Part shown: positions 17,455-27,026 of the stretch, piece by piece
Numbering within the stretch: the first letter of the stretch is position 1
How the letters are laid out: each line of letters starts with the position of its first letter
NCBI GenBank assembly: GCA_947625775.1
Contig: CANQPM010000008.1
Span: 62,001 to 126,000 of the forward strand
Length of the DNA stretch: 64,000 bases
From: an uncultured Lachnospiraceae bacterium
GTDB lineage: Bacteria > Bacillota > Clostridia > Lachnospirales > Lachnospiraceae
Direction of reading: 5' to 3'
Position numbers and translations under genes: made by a program
The notes under the pieces: model-generated
The model's input: the letters and a program-made list of their open reading frames with translations, nothing else
Told to the model about the DNA's origin: nothing
Database searches by the model: none

Positions 17455-18804
17455 TCACAGCCCTGTCCTTATAATCTCCCTCCACCTCTTTGAAAACATA
17501 TAGTAGCCAAGCATCATAACCATGCCAAAGCTAAAGCTGATTGGAAAGCACAGCATAATATATGTCCCGTCAAAATAGCGGTCGATCAGATACGCGCTCG
17601 GAATACGCACAGCCCAGAGCATCAGGATATTAACGACTGTCGAGTATTTAATCAGCCCCACGCCGTTTACTATGCATATAATCCCGTTAAATATCGCATA
17701 AAACCACTGTGATAAAAGCATCACCACCACGTACCTTCCCGCATACATAAGCACAGCCTCATCACGCGTAAAAATCCGCAATATCGGCATTCGGAAGGAA
17801 ATCATGCCAAGCCCGAACGCCAATGTGACAATGCCCGAAATCACTGGAATGCGGATATACCCCTGCCGCAGCCTGTCAAAATTCCGAGCCCCGTAATTCT
17901 GCCCCGAAAAGGTGGTCGCCGCAGAGGAAAGCGCGGTAATCGCTATATTTGTAAGCCCCGTCACCCTTCCCGCTACTGAATTGCCCGCCATAAACACAGA
18001 GCCCTGCGCGTTTACCAGGGTCTGTATCGCCACATGCCCGAGAGAGTACAGCGAATTATTAAGCCCTATAGGAAGCCCAATCATAATAATCTGCTTTAAT
18101 TCCTTCGCGTCAAAGCCCCTTGGAAAATAAGTAAGCCCCAAATCGGGGAACTTTTTCCTTATATATACAATGCTTATAATCCACGACAAATACATGGCAA
18201 GGCTTGTCGAAAGCGCCGCCCCGCCCGCGTCCATTCCCAATACCGCGACAAATAAAAGGTCGAGCACGATATTTGCGATACACGACACTACGAGAAACCA
18301 CAGCGATGCTTTACTGTCCCCCATGCCGCGCAGTATGCCCGCGTTCATATTGTAGCCTATGTTCCCAAGCGCTCCGAGGAACACAATCCGCGTATATGCT
18401 ACGGCGGCGTCCCATGTGTCAGCAGGCGCGCCCATCCACCCCAGTATCAGCGGCGCCGCAAAATACCCAAGCACGCAGACAGGTATTCCGCATATAAATA
18501 CAAAAAACGTAGCGGTATCTACCGCCCGCCGCATCCTTTTTGCGTCCTTTGCGCCCACATACTGTGAAATCAGTATTGAAACGCCAGAACCGATTCCCAA
18601 AAATACGCACAAAAGCACCTCCACGGGCTGGGAGCTTGTGCCCACCGCCGCCAGTGAAGTCTCGCCGCAGTAATTTCCGATAACAAGCGTATCTACAGTA
18701 GTGTACAAATACTGTAATATATTTCCCAAAATAATAGGAATGGCAAAGAGAAACACATTCTTCATAATCGGTCCTGTAGTCATGTCTATTTTCTTCTGAT
18801 TCAT
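17455..18804 (-). CDS. MATE-family efflux transporter
   Basis: 449 residues from the chosen start MNQKKIDMTTGP. Twelve hydrophobic segments form two homologous halves. The opening MTTGPIMKNVFLFAIPIILGN is typical of the MATE (NorM/DinF-like) family, which exports cationic drugs or metabolites in exchange for Na+ or H+. The reading frame could be extended 25 codons upstream to 18879, but a GGAAG box before 18804 and the family N-terminus favour the shorter form. Substrate not readable. Confidence 0.9.
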   Translation of the reverse strand: MNQKKIDMTTGPIMKNVFLFAIPIILGNILQYLYTTVDTLVIGNYCGETSLAAVGTSSQPVEVLLCVFLGIGSGVSILISQYVGAKDAKRMRRAVDTATFFVFICGIPVCVLGYFAAPLILGWMGAPADTWDAAVAYTRIVFLGALGNIGYNMNAGILRGMGDSKASLWFLVVSCIANIVLDLLFVAVLGMDAGGAALSTSLAMYLSWIISIVYIRKKFPDLGLTYFPRGFDAKELKQIIMIGLPIGLNNSLYSLGHVAIQTLVNAQGSVFMAGNSVAGRVTGLTNIAITALSSAATTFSGQNYGARNFDRLRQGYIRIPVISGIVTLAFGLGMISFRMPILRIFTRDEAVLMYAGRYVVVMLLSQWFYAIFNGIICIVNGVGLIKYSTVVNILMLWAVRIPSAYLIDRYFDGTYIMLCFPISFSFGMVMMLGYYMFSKRWREIIRTGL

Positions 18805-18987
18805 CACTGAAATGCACTTCCTTTTTTCTATAAATAAATATTGAATATTGCATATTTCAAGACGGCTTAACGCTGTCACCTCATTATTTTTGAAATTCCC
18901 GCGTCATTTTCAATCTTGCACTGTTACTATTTTATAACAAGAAAAATGTGTTTTCCGTTTAATTTTTGACATATTTGTCTGAAAACC

Positions 18988-19015
18988 TTGATTTTTTGTC
19001 TTTTTAAATTATACT
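18988..19015 (+). promoter_or_regulatory. candidate promoter of a small plus-strand unit
   Basis: TTGATT (18988-18993), 16-base spacer, TATACT (19010-19015). It would start a transcript of about 265 bases that ends at the hairpin at 19243-19281. The leader repeats the decamer AAATTCCACG twice (near 19065 and 19110). Confidence 0.5.
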
Positions 19016-19134
19016 GTATATAGAAACAATCTCGCCTAACACAAAACATTTGCGGAAATCTGTCTAAATTCCACGTTAATAAACAGAGTTTCGCAGCCGC
19101 TTAATATATAAATTCCACGGAAGGAGCACATGAC

Positions 19135-19218
19135 TTGTCCGAAACATTTAATATCTCAAAAATACGCCACGAGAATATTTTGATGAATAAGATTAATACC
19201 TTGATGTATCACAGATAA
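19135..19218 (+). CDS. possible 27-residue small protein
   Basis: A TTG start (19135) stands eight bases after a strong GGAAGGAG box. The frame reads SETFNISKIRHENIL after the start, then MNKINTLMYHR, and stops at 19216. The peptide is basic and has no clear membrane segment. An overlapping ATG frame from 19130 gives only 17 residues. The terminator starts 24 bases after the stop and the promoter candidate lies 120 bases upstream, so this looks like a self-contained unit rather than chance. No family is recognised; it could instead be a regulatory RNA. Confidence 0.4.
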   Translation: MSETFNISKIRHENILMNKINTLMYHR

Positions 19219-19242
19219 CAAGTCTTTTGTTAAGAAAATAAA

Positions 19243-19281
19243 GCCGCTGCTGCCCGCTTTTAATGCGGACAGCGGCGGTTT
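19243..19281. terminator. bidirectional terminator between the small unit and gltD
   Basis: GCCGCTG pairs with CAGCGGC and CCGC with GCGG around a 7-base loop (stem 19243-19276). It is followed by GGTTTTTG on the plus strand and by TTTATTTT on the minus strand. Confidence 0.85.
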
Positions 19282-19318
19282 TTGTTTTGCGCTACTGATA
19301 TTTTTTGGTGTATTTGCC

Positions 19319-20812
19319 CTACTGGATATACATATTTGAATAACCCATAAGGCTCTCGTCAACCTCTCTTGCGCACTCCCTGCCCTGTCGGATTGCCTTT
19401 ACCACAAGCGACTGACCTGTATGCATATCGCCCGCGACAAATACATTGTCAACGCTGGTCTTGAATTTGCCAGTCTCGGTCTTTACGTTGGTGCGCTGGT
19501 CGAGCTCTACCTTGAAGGCATCAGTGACATATTTCTGGCTGCCAAGAAAACCTGCCGCGATAAGAACTACCTGCGCGGGCAGTGTCTGCTCGCTGCCCTC
19601 TATCTCCTTCATGTTCATTCTGCCTGTCTCGGCGTCCTTTTCCCATGTGAGCTTTACTATCTTTACTGCCGTAAGATTGCCGCTCTTGTCCTTGATAAAC
19701 TCCTTGACTGTGGATTCGTAAATCCTCGGATCGTGTCCAAACAGCGCGATTGCCTCCTCCTGACCATAATCTGTCTTGCAGATTTTGGGCCATTCGGGCC
19801 AAGGGTTGTTGTCCGCCCTTGTGTCGGGGGCTTTGGGCATCATCTCTATCTGCGTCACGGACTTTGCGCCAAGCCGAATTGAAGTGCCTACACAGTCGTT
19901 GCCCGTGTCGCCGCCGCCGATTATTATCACATCCTTGCCCTTTGTGGAAACATAGCTTTTGTCAGATAAATTTGAGTCAAGCAGGCTTTTTGTCACGCCC
20001 CTTAAAAAGTCAACCGCAAAATATATTCCCTTGGCGTCGCGCCCCGCGGCGTTTATGTCCCTCGGATTTGACGCGCCGCACGCAAGCACTATCCTGTCAA
20101 AGCCTTCTACAAGCTTCTTTGATTTCGCGTCTTTTCCAATGTCGGCGTTTGTGACGAATTTGACGCCCTCCTCCTCCATTATCTTGATTTTGCGCTCAAT
20201 AATGTGCTTTTCAAGCTTCATATTCGGTATGCCGTACATCAAAAGCCCGCCGATACGGTCATTTCGCTCAAATACCGTCACGCTGTGGCCGCGCTTATTG
20301 AGCTGGTCCGCCACGGCAAGCCCTGACGGACCGCTGCCTATAACGGCAACCGTCTTGTTTGTGCGCACCTTTGGCGGTCTTGCCGCCGCAAGCCCTGTGG
20401 CGTATGCGTTTTCGATAATAGCGTATTCATTTTCCTTTGTCGCCACCGCATCGCCGTTTAATCCGCAGGTGCAGGCGTTTTCGCAGAGCGCGGGGCATAC
20501 GCGAGACGTAAATTCAGGGAAATTGTTCGTCTTTTTGAGCCTTTCGTATGCCGCCTCCCAGTTGCCCGTGTACACCAAGTCGTTCCATTCGGGCACTAGG
20601 TTGTGGAGCGGACACCCTGACGTCATTCCCGCTATGTTCATTCCCGCCTGACAAAACGGCACTCCACATTCCATGCATCTTGCGCCCTGATTTTGCTGCT
20701 CCTCCATAGGGAGGTGCGTGTGGAACTCGTTAAAATGCTTCACCCTCTCCGCGGGAGTCTGCGCCGCGGAGGTCTTTCTCTCATAATCTAAAAATCCTGT
20801 TGGCTTTCCCAT
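19319..20812 (-). CDS. gltD: glutamate synthase small (beta) subunit
   Basis: 497 residues from MGKPTGFLDYER. It passes electrons from NAD(P)H to the GltB subunit. The N-terminal cysteine-rich part carries two 4Fe-4S motifs (RCMECGVPFC with GCPLHN, and CPALCENACTCGLN). The FAD fold is AVIGSGPSGLAVADQL near residue 152 and the NADPH fold is DVIIIGGGDTGNDC near 292. The frame continues 21 codons upstream, but a GGAGG box directly before 20812 and the family N-terminus fix the start. The upstream extension would overlap gltB by 23 bases, so the shorter start also gives normal spacing. Part of a gltBD operon. Confidence 0.96.
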   Translation of the reverse strand: MGKPTGFLDYERKTSAAQTPAERVKHFNEFHTHLPMEEQQNQGARCMECGVPFCQAGMNIAGMTSGCPLHNLVPEWNDLVYTGNWEAAYERLKKTNNFPEFTSRVCPALCENACTCGLNGDAVATKENEYAIIENAYATGLAAARPPKVRTNKTVAVIGSGPSGLAVADQLNKRGHSVTVFERNDRIGGLLMYGIPNMKLEKHIIERKIKIMEEEGVKFVTNADIGKDAKSKKLVEGFDRIVLACGASNPRDINAAGRDAKGIYFAVDFLRGVTKSLLDSNLSDKSYVSTKGKDVIIIGGGDTGNDCVGTSIRLGAKSVTQIEMMPKAPDTRADNNPWPEWPKICKTDYGQEEAIALFGHDPRIYESTVKEFIKDKSGNLTAVKIVKLTWEKDAETGRMNMKEIEGSEQTLPAQVVLIAAGFLGSQKYVTDAFKVELDQRTNVKTETGKFKTSVDNVFVAGDMHTGQSLVVKAIRQGRECAREVDESLMGYSNMYIQ

Positions 20813-20852
20813 AGTTTCCTCCATATTATCTTTATTGAGATGAACGAACGCT

Positions 20853-23800
20853 TTATTTTTTCTTTGTGTTGGCATAGAATGCTTCTATCTGCGCCTGCTC
20901 CGCGCTCAGTCCTTTTTCCTCCATCTGCACGATAGTCTTTAGCATCCTGTCGTAGTCAAAAGGAATGATCTTCTTGAATTTGGGCAGATATTCGCCGAAG
21001 TTGTCAAGAATCTCCTTGCCTTTTTCGGAGTTGGTATATGCCACATGCTCCTTAATCATATCTTTGAGCTCGATAACATCATATTTGTTGGTAATCTCGC
21101 TCATTGATACCATTTCCTTGTTCACTCTCATGTAGAGGTCGTTGTCCATGTCAAGCACATATGCGATACCGCCGCTCATGCCCGCCGCAAAGTTCTTGCC
21201 CGTGCCGCCAAGCACTACCACGCGCCCGCCTGTCATATACTCACAGCCATGGTCGCCTACGCCTTCTACTACGGCGATTGCGCCTGAGTTTCTGACACAG
21301 AAGCGCTCGCCCGCAACACCATTTATAAACGCCTTGCCGCTTGTAGCGCCGTAGAGCGCCACATTTCCGATAATGATGTTTTCGTCCTGCTTAAAGGTGC
21401 TGCCCTTTGGCGGATATACTATCAGCTTGCCGCCCGAAAGCCCCTTGCCGAAGTAGTCGTTTGAGTCGCCGACAAGCTCCAGTGTAAGCCCCTTTGGAAT
21501 AAACGCGCCGAAGCTCTGTCCGCCCGCGCCCTTGCACAGTACATGGAAGGTATCCTCGTCAAGCGTATTGTAATAGCGTTTTGTGATTTCCGCGCCGAAT
21601 ATCGTGCCGAAAGCGCGGTCAGTATTCATTACGTCAACCTCTATGCTCTTTTTCTGCTTTGTTTCAAGCGCGCTGCCAAACTGCTTTAAGAGCACTCTCT
21701 CGTCAAGCGTCTTTTCTAATTCAAAGTCATATACGTGCTTGGGATCAAATACTGCCTTTTCCTTTACATAAGGATTATCGAGAATGTGTCCCAAGTCAAG
21801 CTTTATCGTGCCCTCGGGCAGATTTTCCTTCATCTTCAGAAGATCCGTGCGCCCTACAAGCTCGTCAACTGTCCTTACGCCAAGCTTAGCCATATATTCT
21901 CTAAGCTCCTCAGCAATAAAGCGCATGAAGTTTATTACATACTCGGGCTTACCCTTAAAGCGCTTTCTAAGCTCGGGATTCTGTGTGGCAACGCCTACAG
22001 GACAGGTGTCAAGGTTGCAGACACGCATCATCACGCAGCCCATAGTTACAAGCGGAGCCGTCGCAAAGCCAAATTCCTCCGCACCGAGAATTGCGGCGAT
22101 TGCCACGTCGCGTCCTGTCATAAGCTTGCCGTCTGTCTCGATGCGCACTTTATTTCTAAGACCGTTCTGTATAAGCGTCTGGTGCGTTTCCGCCACGCCA
22201 AGCTCCCATGGAAGCCCCGCGTTGTGGATTGAGCTTTTTGGCGCCGCGCCTGTGCCGCCGTCGTAGCCTGATATGAGCACTACCTGCGCGCCCGCCTTGG
22301 CAACGCCCGCAGCTACAGTGCCGACACCGCTCTCAGACACGAGCTTTACGCTTATTCTCGCGTCCTTGTTTGAGTTTTTGAGGTCATATATAAGCTGCGC
22401 CAAGTCCTCGATTGAATAAATATCATGATGAGGCGGGGGTGAAATTAAGCCTACACCTGGCGTTGAGTGCCTTGTCTTTGCAATCCAAGGATATACCTTG
22501 CCCGCGGGCAGATGTCCGCCCTCGCCTGGCTTTGCGCCCTGCGCCATTTTTATCTGTATCTCCTGTGCGCTTACAAGGTATCTGCTCGTCACGCCAAAGC
22601 GCCCGCTCGCCACCTGCTTGATTGCCGAGCAGCGGTTCAAGCCGTCAGGTCCTATAACCATTCTCTCTAAATCCTCGCCGCCCTCGCCGCTGTTTGACTT
22701 GCCGTGCAGCGTGTTCATGGCGATTGCAAGCGTCTCGTGCGCCTCCTTTGAGATTGAGCCGTATGACATAGCGCCTGTCTTAAAGCGCGTCACGATGCTG
22801 TCCACACTCTCAACCTCGTCGATGGAAATTCCCTTTTTCGGATAGTTAAAGTCCATAAGACCGCGCAGGTTTCTCACGCTCTCCTCGCTGTTTATCATTG
22901 CTGTGTACTGCTTAAACATATCGTAATTGCCAAGGCGCGTTGACTGCTGCAGCATATGTATTGTCGCGGGATTGTAAAGGTGCTCCTCCGCTCCGCTCCT
23001 TGACTTGTGATGTCCTGGGCTGTCGAGCGTGAGGTCTGTCGTAAGCCCCAGCGGATCAAACGCCATTGAGTGGAGCGCGTCAACTTCTTTTTCAATGTCC
23101 TTTATCGTCACGCCGCCGACTCTGCACACTGTATTTGTGAAATATTTGTTTATTACATCATAGCCTATGCCTATTGCCTCAAAAATCTGCGAACCCTGAT
23201 ATGACTGGATTGTTGAAATGCCCATCTTTGAGGCGATTTTTACTATGCCGTGAAGGATAGCGTCGTTGTAATCGTCAACCGCCGCGTGGTAGTCCTTGTC
23301 AAGCATGCCGTTGTCGATAAGCTCCTTGATTGACTCCTGCGCAAGATAAGGGTTTACCGCGCTCGCGCCGTACCCGAGGAGTGTCGCGAAGTCGTGTACT
23401 TCCCTTGGCTCCGCCGACTCCAGTATCAGCGCGACGCTTGTTCTTCTCTTTGTCTGCACCAGATGCTTCTGCATAGCTGATACGGCAAGCAACGACGGGA
23501 TAGCGACATGGTTTTCGTCTACGCCCCTGTCGGAAAGTATAATGATATTAGCGCCGTCGCGAAATTCCCTGTCAACCTCGACATAAAGCCTGTCGATAGC
23601 TTTTTCAAGGCTTGTGTTCTTGTAGTATGTGATAGGCACTTCGGCAACCTTAAAGCCTTCTTTGTCCATGCTCTTTATTTTCAGAAGGTCTGTAGTCGTC
23701 AAAATCGGGTTGTTGACCTTTAGCATATGACAGTTGCTCTCGCTGTCCTCCAATAGATTGCCGTCCTTTCCGATATACACGCTCGTGGAGGTGACAACCT

Positions 23801-25397
23801 CCTCGCGGATAGCGTCGATAGGCGGGTTTGTAACCTGCGCAAAAAGCTGCTTAAAGTAATGCGAAAGCTGGTGATGGCTTGATGAAAGCACGGGCAGCGG
23901 CGTGTCTACGCCCATTGCCGCGATTGCCTCCGCGCCGTTTTTCGCCATCGGAAGTATGCTTGTTTTAAGCTCCTCGTATGTGTAGCCAAACGCCTTTTGC
24001 ATGCGCTGTCTTTCCTCGTAGCTGTACTCGGGCACTCTCACGTTGGGGATTTTGAGCTCCTTTAGCGTGACAAGGTTTGAGTCAAGCCACTCGCCGTATG
24101 GGCGGCGCTTTGCGTATCTTTCCTTTAAAGTGTCGTCGTCTACTACCTCACCCTTTACCGTGTCCACAAGAAGCATCTTGCCAGGGCGGAGTCTGTCTTT
24201 TTTCACTATCTTTGCCGCGTCGATTGGAAGCACGCCTACCTCTGATGAAAGGATAAGCTGTCCGTCTGACGTTATGTAATAGCGTGAGGGGCGGAGTCCG
24301 TTTCTGTCAAGCACCGCGCCCATTATGTCGCCGTCAGAGAAAAGTATCGACGCGGGACCGTCCCACGGCTCCATCATTGTTGCGTAATACTGGTAAAAGT
24401 CCTTTTTACTCTGCGACATTGTCTTGTTGTTTGCCCACGGCTCGGGAATTGTTATCATTACCGCAAGCGGGAGCTCCATGCCGCTCATCACGAGGAACTC
24501 CAGCGTATTGTCAAGCATAGCGGAGTCTGAGCCCTGCGCGTTTACCACGGGCAGCACCTTGTGAAACTCATGGCTCAAAAATTCAGACTCCATATTTTCT
24601 TCGCGGGCAAGCATCTTGTCTACGTTGCCGCGGATTGTGTTAATCTCGCCGTTGTGTACGATAAAGCGGTTGGGGTGCGCCCTCTCCCAGCTTGGGTTTG
24701 TGTTCGTCGAAAAGCGCGAATGTACGATGGCGATTGCCGATTTGTAATCCTCGCTCTGCAAATCCGTAAAGAAGGTCCGGAGCTGCTTTACAAGGAACAT
24801 TCCTTTGTAAACTATCGTCCTGCTGCTGAGCGATACCACATATGTATTGTCGGAGCTCTGCTCAAACACACGCCTTGCGATGTAGAGCTTTCTGTCAAAG
24901 GCAAGACCTTTCTCGACATTTGCGGGTTTTTTCACAAATGCCTGCATTATGTACGGCATGCACTCCACCGCCTTGTGCCCGAGCACTGACGGCACGCACG
25001 GAACCTCACGCCAGCCTAAAAACTCCAAGCCCTCCTTCTCGACGATAATCTCAAACATCTTTTTTGCCTGATTGCGTTTCAGCTCATCCTGCGGGAAGAA
25101 GAACATGCCTATGCCGTATTCCCTCTCGCCGCCAAGCTCTATGCCGAAGGGCTTTGTCACCCTCACAAAGAACTCATGGCATATCTGGATAAGTATGCCT
25201 ACGCCGTCGCCTGTTTTCCCTTCTGCGTCTTTGCCCGCCCTGTGCTCAAGGTTTTCAACTATCCTGAGGGCATTCTCGACGGTTTCACGCGTCTTTTCGC
25301 CCTTGATGTTGACAATGGCGCCTATGCCGCAGTTGTCGTGCTCGAACTCGGGGCTGTAGAGCGGCGCCTGTGGAAGGTTTAATTTTGCATCAAACAT
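20853..25397 (-). CDS. gltB: glutamate synthase large (alpha) subunit
   Basis: 1514 residues, the usual length. Class II glutamine amidotransferase domain with catalytic cysteine C23 (HDNCGIGA) after a 22-residue propeptide; central domain; FMN-binding barrel (about 830-1200) with the 3Fe-4S motif CVMMRVCNLDTCPVG; C-terminal GXGXG beta-helix (about 1270-1480). It makes two glutamates from glutamine and 2-oxoglutarate. gltD follows 40 bases downstream on the same strand. Upstream there are inverted TTGTC/GACAA boxes that could be operators. Clean frame over its full length. Confidence 0.98.
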   Translation of the reverse strand: MFDAKLNLPQAPLYSPEFEHDNCGIGAIVNIKGEKTRETVENALRIVENLEHRAGKDAEGKTGDGVGILIQICHEFFVRVTKPFGIELGGEREYGIGMFFFPQDELKRNQAKKMFEIIVEKEGLEFLGWREVPCVPSVLGHKAVECMPYIMQAFVKKPANVEKGLAFDRKLYIARRVFEQSSDNTYVVSLSSRTIVYKGMFLVKQLRTFFTDLQSEDYKSAIAIVHSRFSTNTNPSWERAHPNRFIVHNGEINTIRGNVDKMLAREENMESEFLSHEFHKVLPVVNAQGSDSAMLDNTLEFLVMSGMELPLAVMITIPEPWANNKTMSQSKKDFYQYYATMMEPWDGPASILFSDGDIMGAVLDRNGLRPSRYYITSDGQLILSSEVGVLPIDAAKIVKKDRLRPGKMLLVDTVKGEVVDDDTLKERYAKRRPYGEWLDSNLVTLKELKIPNVRVPEYSYEERQRMQKAFGYTYEELKTSILPMAKNGAEAIAAMGVDTPLPVLSSSHHQLSHYFKQLFAQVTNPPIDAIREEVVTSTSVYIGKDGNLLEDSESNCHMLKVNNPILTTTDLLKIKSMDKEGFKVAEVPITYYKNTSLEKAIDRLYVEVDREFRDGANIIILSDRGVDENHVAIPSLLAVSAMQKHLVQTKRRTSVALILESAEPREVHDFATLLGYGASAVNPYLAQESIKELIDNGMLDKDYHAAVDDYNDAILHGIVKIASKMGISTIQSYQGSQIFEAIGIGYDVINKYFTNTVCRVGGVTIKDIEKEVDALHSMAFDPLGLTTDLTLDSPGHHKSRSGAEEHLYNPATIHMLQQSTRLGNYDMFKQYTAMINSEESVRNLRGLMDFNYPKKGISIDEVESVDSIVTRFKTGAMSYGSISKEAHETLAIAMNTLHGKSNSGEGGEDLERMVIGPDGLNRCSAIKQVASGRFGVTSRYLVSAQEIQIKMAQGAKPGEGGHLPAGKVYPWIAKTRHSTPGVGLISPPPHHDIYSIEDLAQLIYDLKNSNKDARISVKLVSESGVGTVAAGVAKAGAQVVLISGYDGGTGAAPKSSIHNAGLPWELGVAETHQTLIQNGLRNKVRIETDGKLMTGRDVAIAAILGAEEFGFATAPLVTMGCVMMRVCNLDTCPVGVATQNPELRKRFKGKPEYVINFMRFIAEELREYMAKLGVRTVDELVGRTDLLKMKENLPEGTIKLDLGHILDNPYVKEKAVFDPKHVYDFELEKTLDERVLLKQFGSALETKQKKSIEVDVMNTDRAFGTIFGAEITKRYYNTLDEDTFHVLCKGAGGQSFGAFIPKGLTLELVGDSNDYFGKGLSGGKLIVYPPKGSTFKQDENIIIGNVALYGATSGKAFINGVAGERFCVRNSGAIAVVEGVGDHGCEYMTGGRVVVLGGTGKNFAAGMSGGIAYVLDMDNDLYMRVNKEMVSMSEITNKYDVIELKDMIKEHVAYTNSEKGKEILDNFGEYLPKFKKIIPFDYDRMLKTIVQMEEKGLSAEQAQIEAFYANTKKK

Positions 25398-25447
25398 CTT
25401 TTTACCTCGTTTCTGCGCGTATGGTGCGCGTTAGTTTGAAAGTCTGG

Positions 25448-25500
25448 AAATTGTCAGATAATCAGACAATTTATTTTGCTTATATTGAATTGTCTGACAA
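25448..25500 (-). promoter_or_regulatory. gltB upstream palindromes (candidate operators)
   Basis: 25448-25472: arms AAATTGTC and GACAATTT around a centre that is itself nearly symmetric (GAT-A-ATC). 25490-25500: TTGTCTGACAA, a perfect match to the T-N-G-T-N3-A-C-N-A pattern of FadR-type GntR operators. The first box shares the TTGTC/GACAA half-sites. Which regulator binds is unknown. Confidence 0.55.
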
Positions 25501-25513
25501 AAGCATGTAAAAA

Positions 25514-25552
25514 AGCAACCAAAAAACGCTATTTGAACCGCCTTTGGTCGCT
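25514..25552 (-). terminator. terminator after the DUF4026 gene
   Basis: On the minus strand AGCGACCAAA pairs with TTTGGTTGCT (10 bp, one G-T), then six T. It lies about 90 bases after the stop at 25638 and 120 bases before gltB. It most simply ends the upstream gene; if transcription starts further up, it could be a gltB attenuator. Confidence 0.7.
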
Positions 25553-25637
25553 TTGTATGCTATATTGTACTTTTCTTTTCACATTATAGGGGATTTTTGC
25601 GGATTTGTAAAGGGGGTAATTTGATTTTGTATCAAAT

Positions 25638-26939
25638 TTATAATAAATATACTTTGTCGGGAGTTACCGTAAATTTAGGAGTGTAAATTATCCAGTCTGT
25701 TACATCCTCCACGGTAAACCATCTTTCGTCCCCCTTGTGGGCATTGCTTACGTGGTACGGCTCCTGCGTCAATTTTGCCTTAAATTTATCATGGTTAAAT
25801 TCCAAAAGCTCAAACCATATATGCTCGCAGTCTTCCCCGCCGTCAGTAGTCAATCCTATTTTTATAAGCGCTTTATTCCCTTTGTCCTGCAGCGCCTTTT
25901 TCAAATAGTCAAATCTTTCTATTGCAAGGGCTCTCATTCTGGCGGTTTCCTTATCGCTAAAGAAAAATATCGGATTTTCTCCCCACAAATCATTGTAATC
26001 CGCAACCTTGCTCAGATTATTGTTTTTCATATCCTCCTCTGTTTTATACAGGAATATCGGACTTGTCCTTGTATTATGCGCTTCCTTTCTGTCAGCAATC
26101 CCGCCAGTCTCCAAGCGGTCGTAATAATGAATTGCCTCCGTCCAGGATTTGCAGATGGCTACTACTGGTTCTCCATTAGACAGCGCTCCTAAATAAGCGA
26201 TTTCTGTCCGCGGATTAAATTCGCCGTCCTTGTCAATCAGAAAACTGGCAAAGGCGTTAATCAGATTGCAATGATTGCCATAATTTTCTTTATCTGACTG
26301 TAAAATTTCCAATTCTGTAAGTCCGCATCTGCAAAGCCCATGAGTGTGCAGCCAAATCTCGCCGCTCTCATTATATACCGCATGAATGATATACATAGCT
26401 CTCGGTCCTGGAGTTACGCTTGAATTGGCAGCTAATACTGCCCATTTTGCAGGCAGCAGCTGCTCCGCGCTCTCGTCAACTAAGCCAATAAAATTTGGAA
26501 AAGCGGCAACGGCAAGCTTTAGCTGCAAATGAAAGGATTTCTTTGCGTCGCTTTTAAATTCCATATAGATTGTCAGGGCCGACTTTGCATTTTCCAATTT
26601 TTCTATTTCTTCTTCTGTAAAAGAATATGATGATGAATTAATAAGTACCCTTGGCAATGAAAATTGACCTGGAAAAAGCCCAATCTGGTATTCTTCATTA
26701 TCATATTTTATGTTCATGCAAAACACTTGTGATTTATTATCAGCCCACTTTTTCATAACCGTTATGCCGGGGATATCTGAAATCCTGCCAACGATATCAT
26801 TTAGCTTTGCCAAATCGTCTTCATTTTCAGGGACAACCATCATATATGATTTTTCTTCCCAGTATTCCAGCGGCGCCTCTTTTATATTTCCCTTTGGGGG
26901 TGCATTTTTCTTTTCAAATAGATGTTTCGCAAAAAACAT
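25638..26939 (-). CDS. DUF4026 / DUF2314-type protein
   Basis: 433 residues from MFFAKHLFEKK. The start is placed at 26939 because GGAGG stands seven bases upstream; the frame is open 21 codons further. The middle region resembles DUF4026. The C-terminal segment (about 350-433: LTTDGGEDCEHIWFELL, then ERWFTVEDVTDWII) resembles DUF2314, a small domain found in Clostridia and near immunity genes. No catalytic motif is visible and no membrane segment. Function unknown. It sits at the start of an accessory stretch that includes two toxin-antitoxin-like pairs. Confidence 0.65.
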   Translation of the reverse strand: MFFAKHLFEKKNAPPKGNIKEAPLEYWEEKSYMMVVPENEDDLAKLNDIVGRISDIPGITVMKKWADNKSQVFCMNIKYDNEEYQIGLFPGQFSLPRVLINSSSYSFTEEEIEKLENAKSALTIYMEFKSDAKKSFHLQLKLAVAAFPNFIGLVDESAEQLLPAKWAVLAANSSVTPGPRAMYIIHAVYNESGEIWLHTHGLCRCGLTELEILQSDKENYGNHCNLINAFASFLIDKDGEFNPRTEIAYLGALSNGEPVVAICKSWTEAIHYYDRLETGGIADRKEAHNTRTSPIFLYKTEEDMKNNNLSKVADYNDLWGENPIFFFSDKETARMRALAIERFDYLKKALQDKGNKALIKIGLTTDGGEDCEHIWFELLEFNHDKFKAKLTQEPYHVSNAHKGDERWFTVEDVTDWIIYTPKFTVTPDKVYLL

Positions 26940-27026
26940 ATTTTTACCTCCGAACAGATATTTTATATGTTTTATCCTATCATGGAGAGGCTGGATTTGC
27001 AAATATTATATGGAAAAGTCAACGGG

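Noticed and set aside
25514-25552. gltB attenuator or riboswitch
   Set aside because: The hairpin is better explained as the terminator of the upstream gene; no aptamer-like conserved core was recognised between it and gltB.
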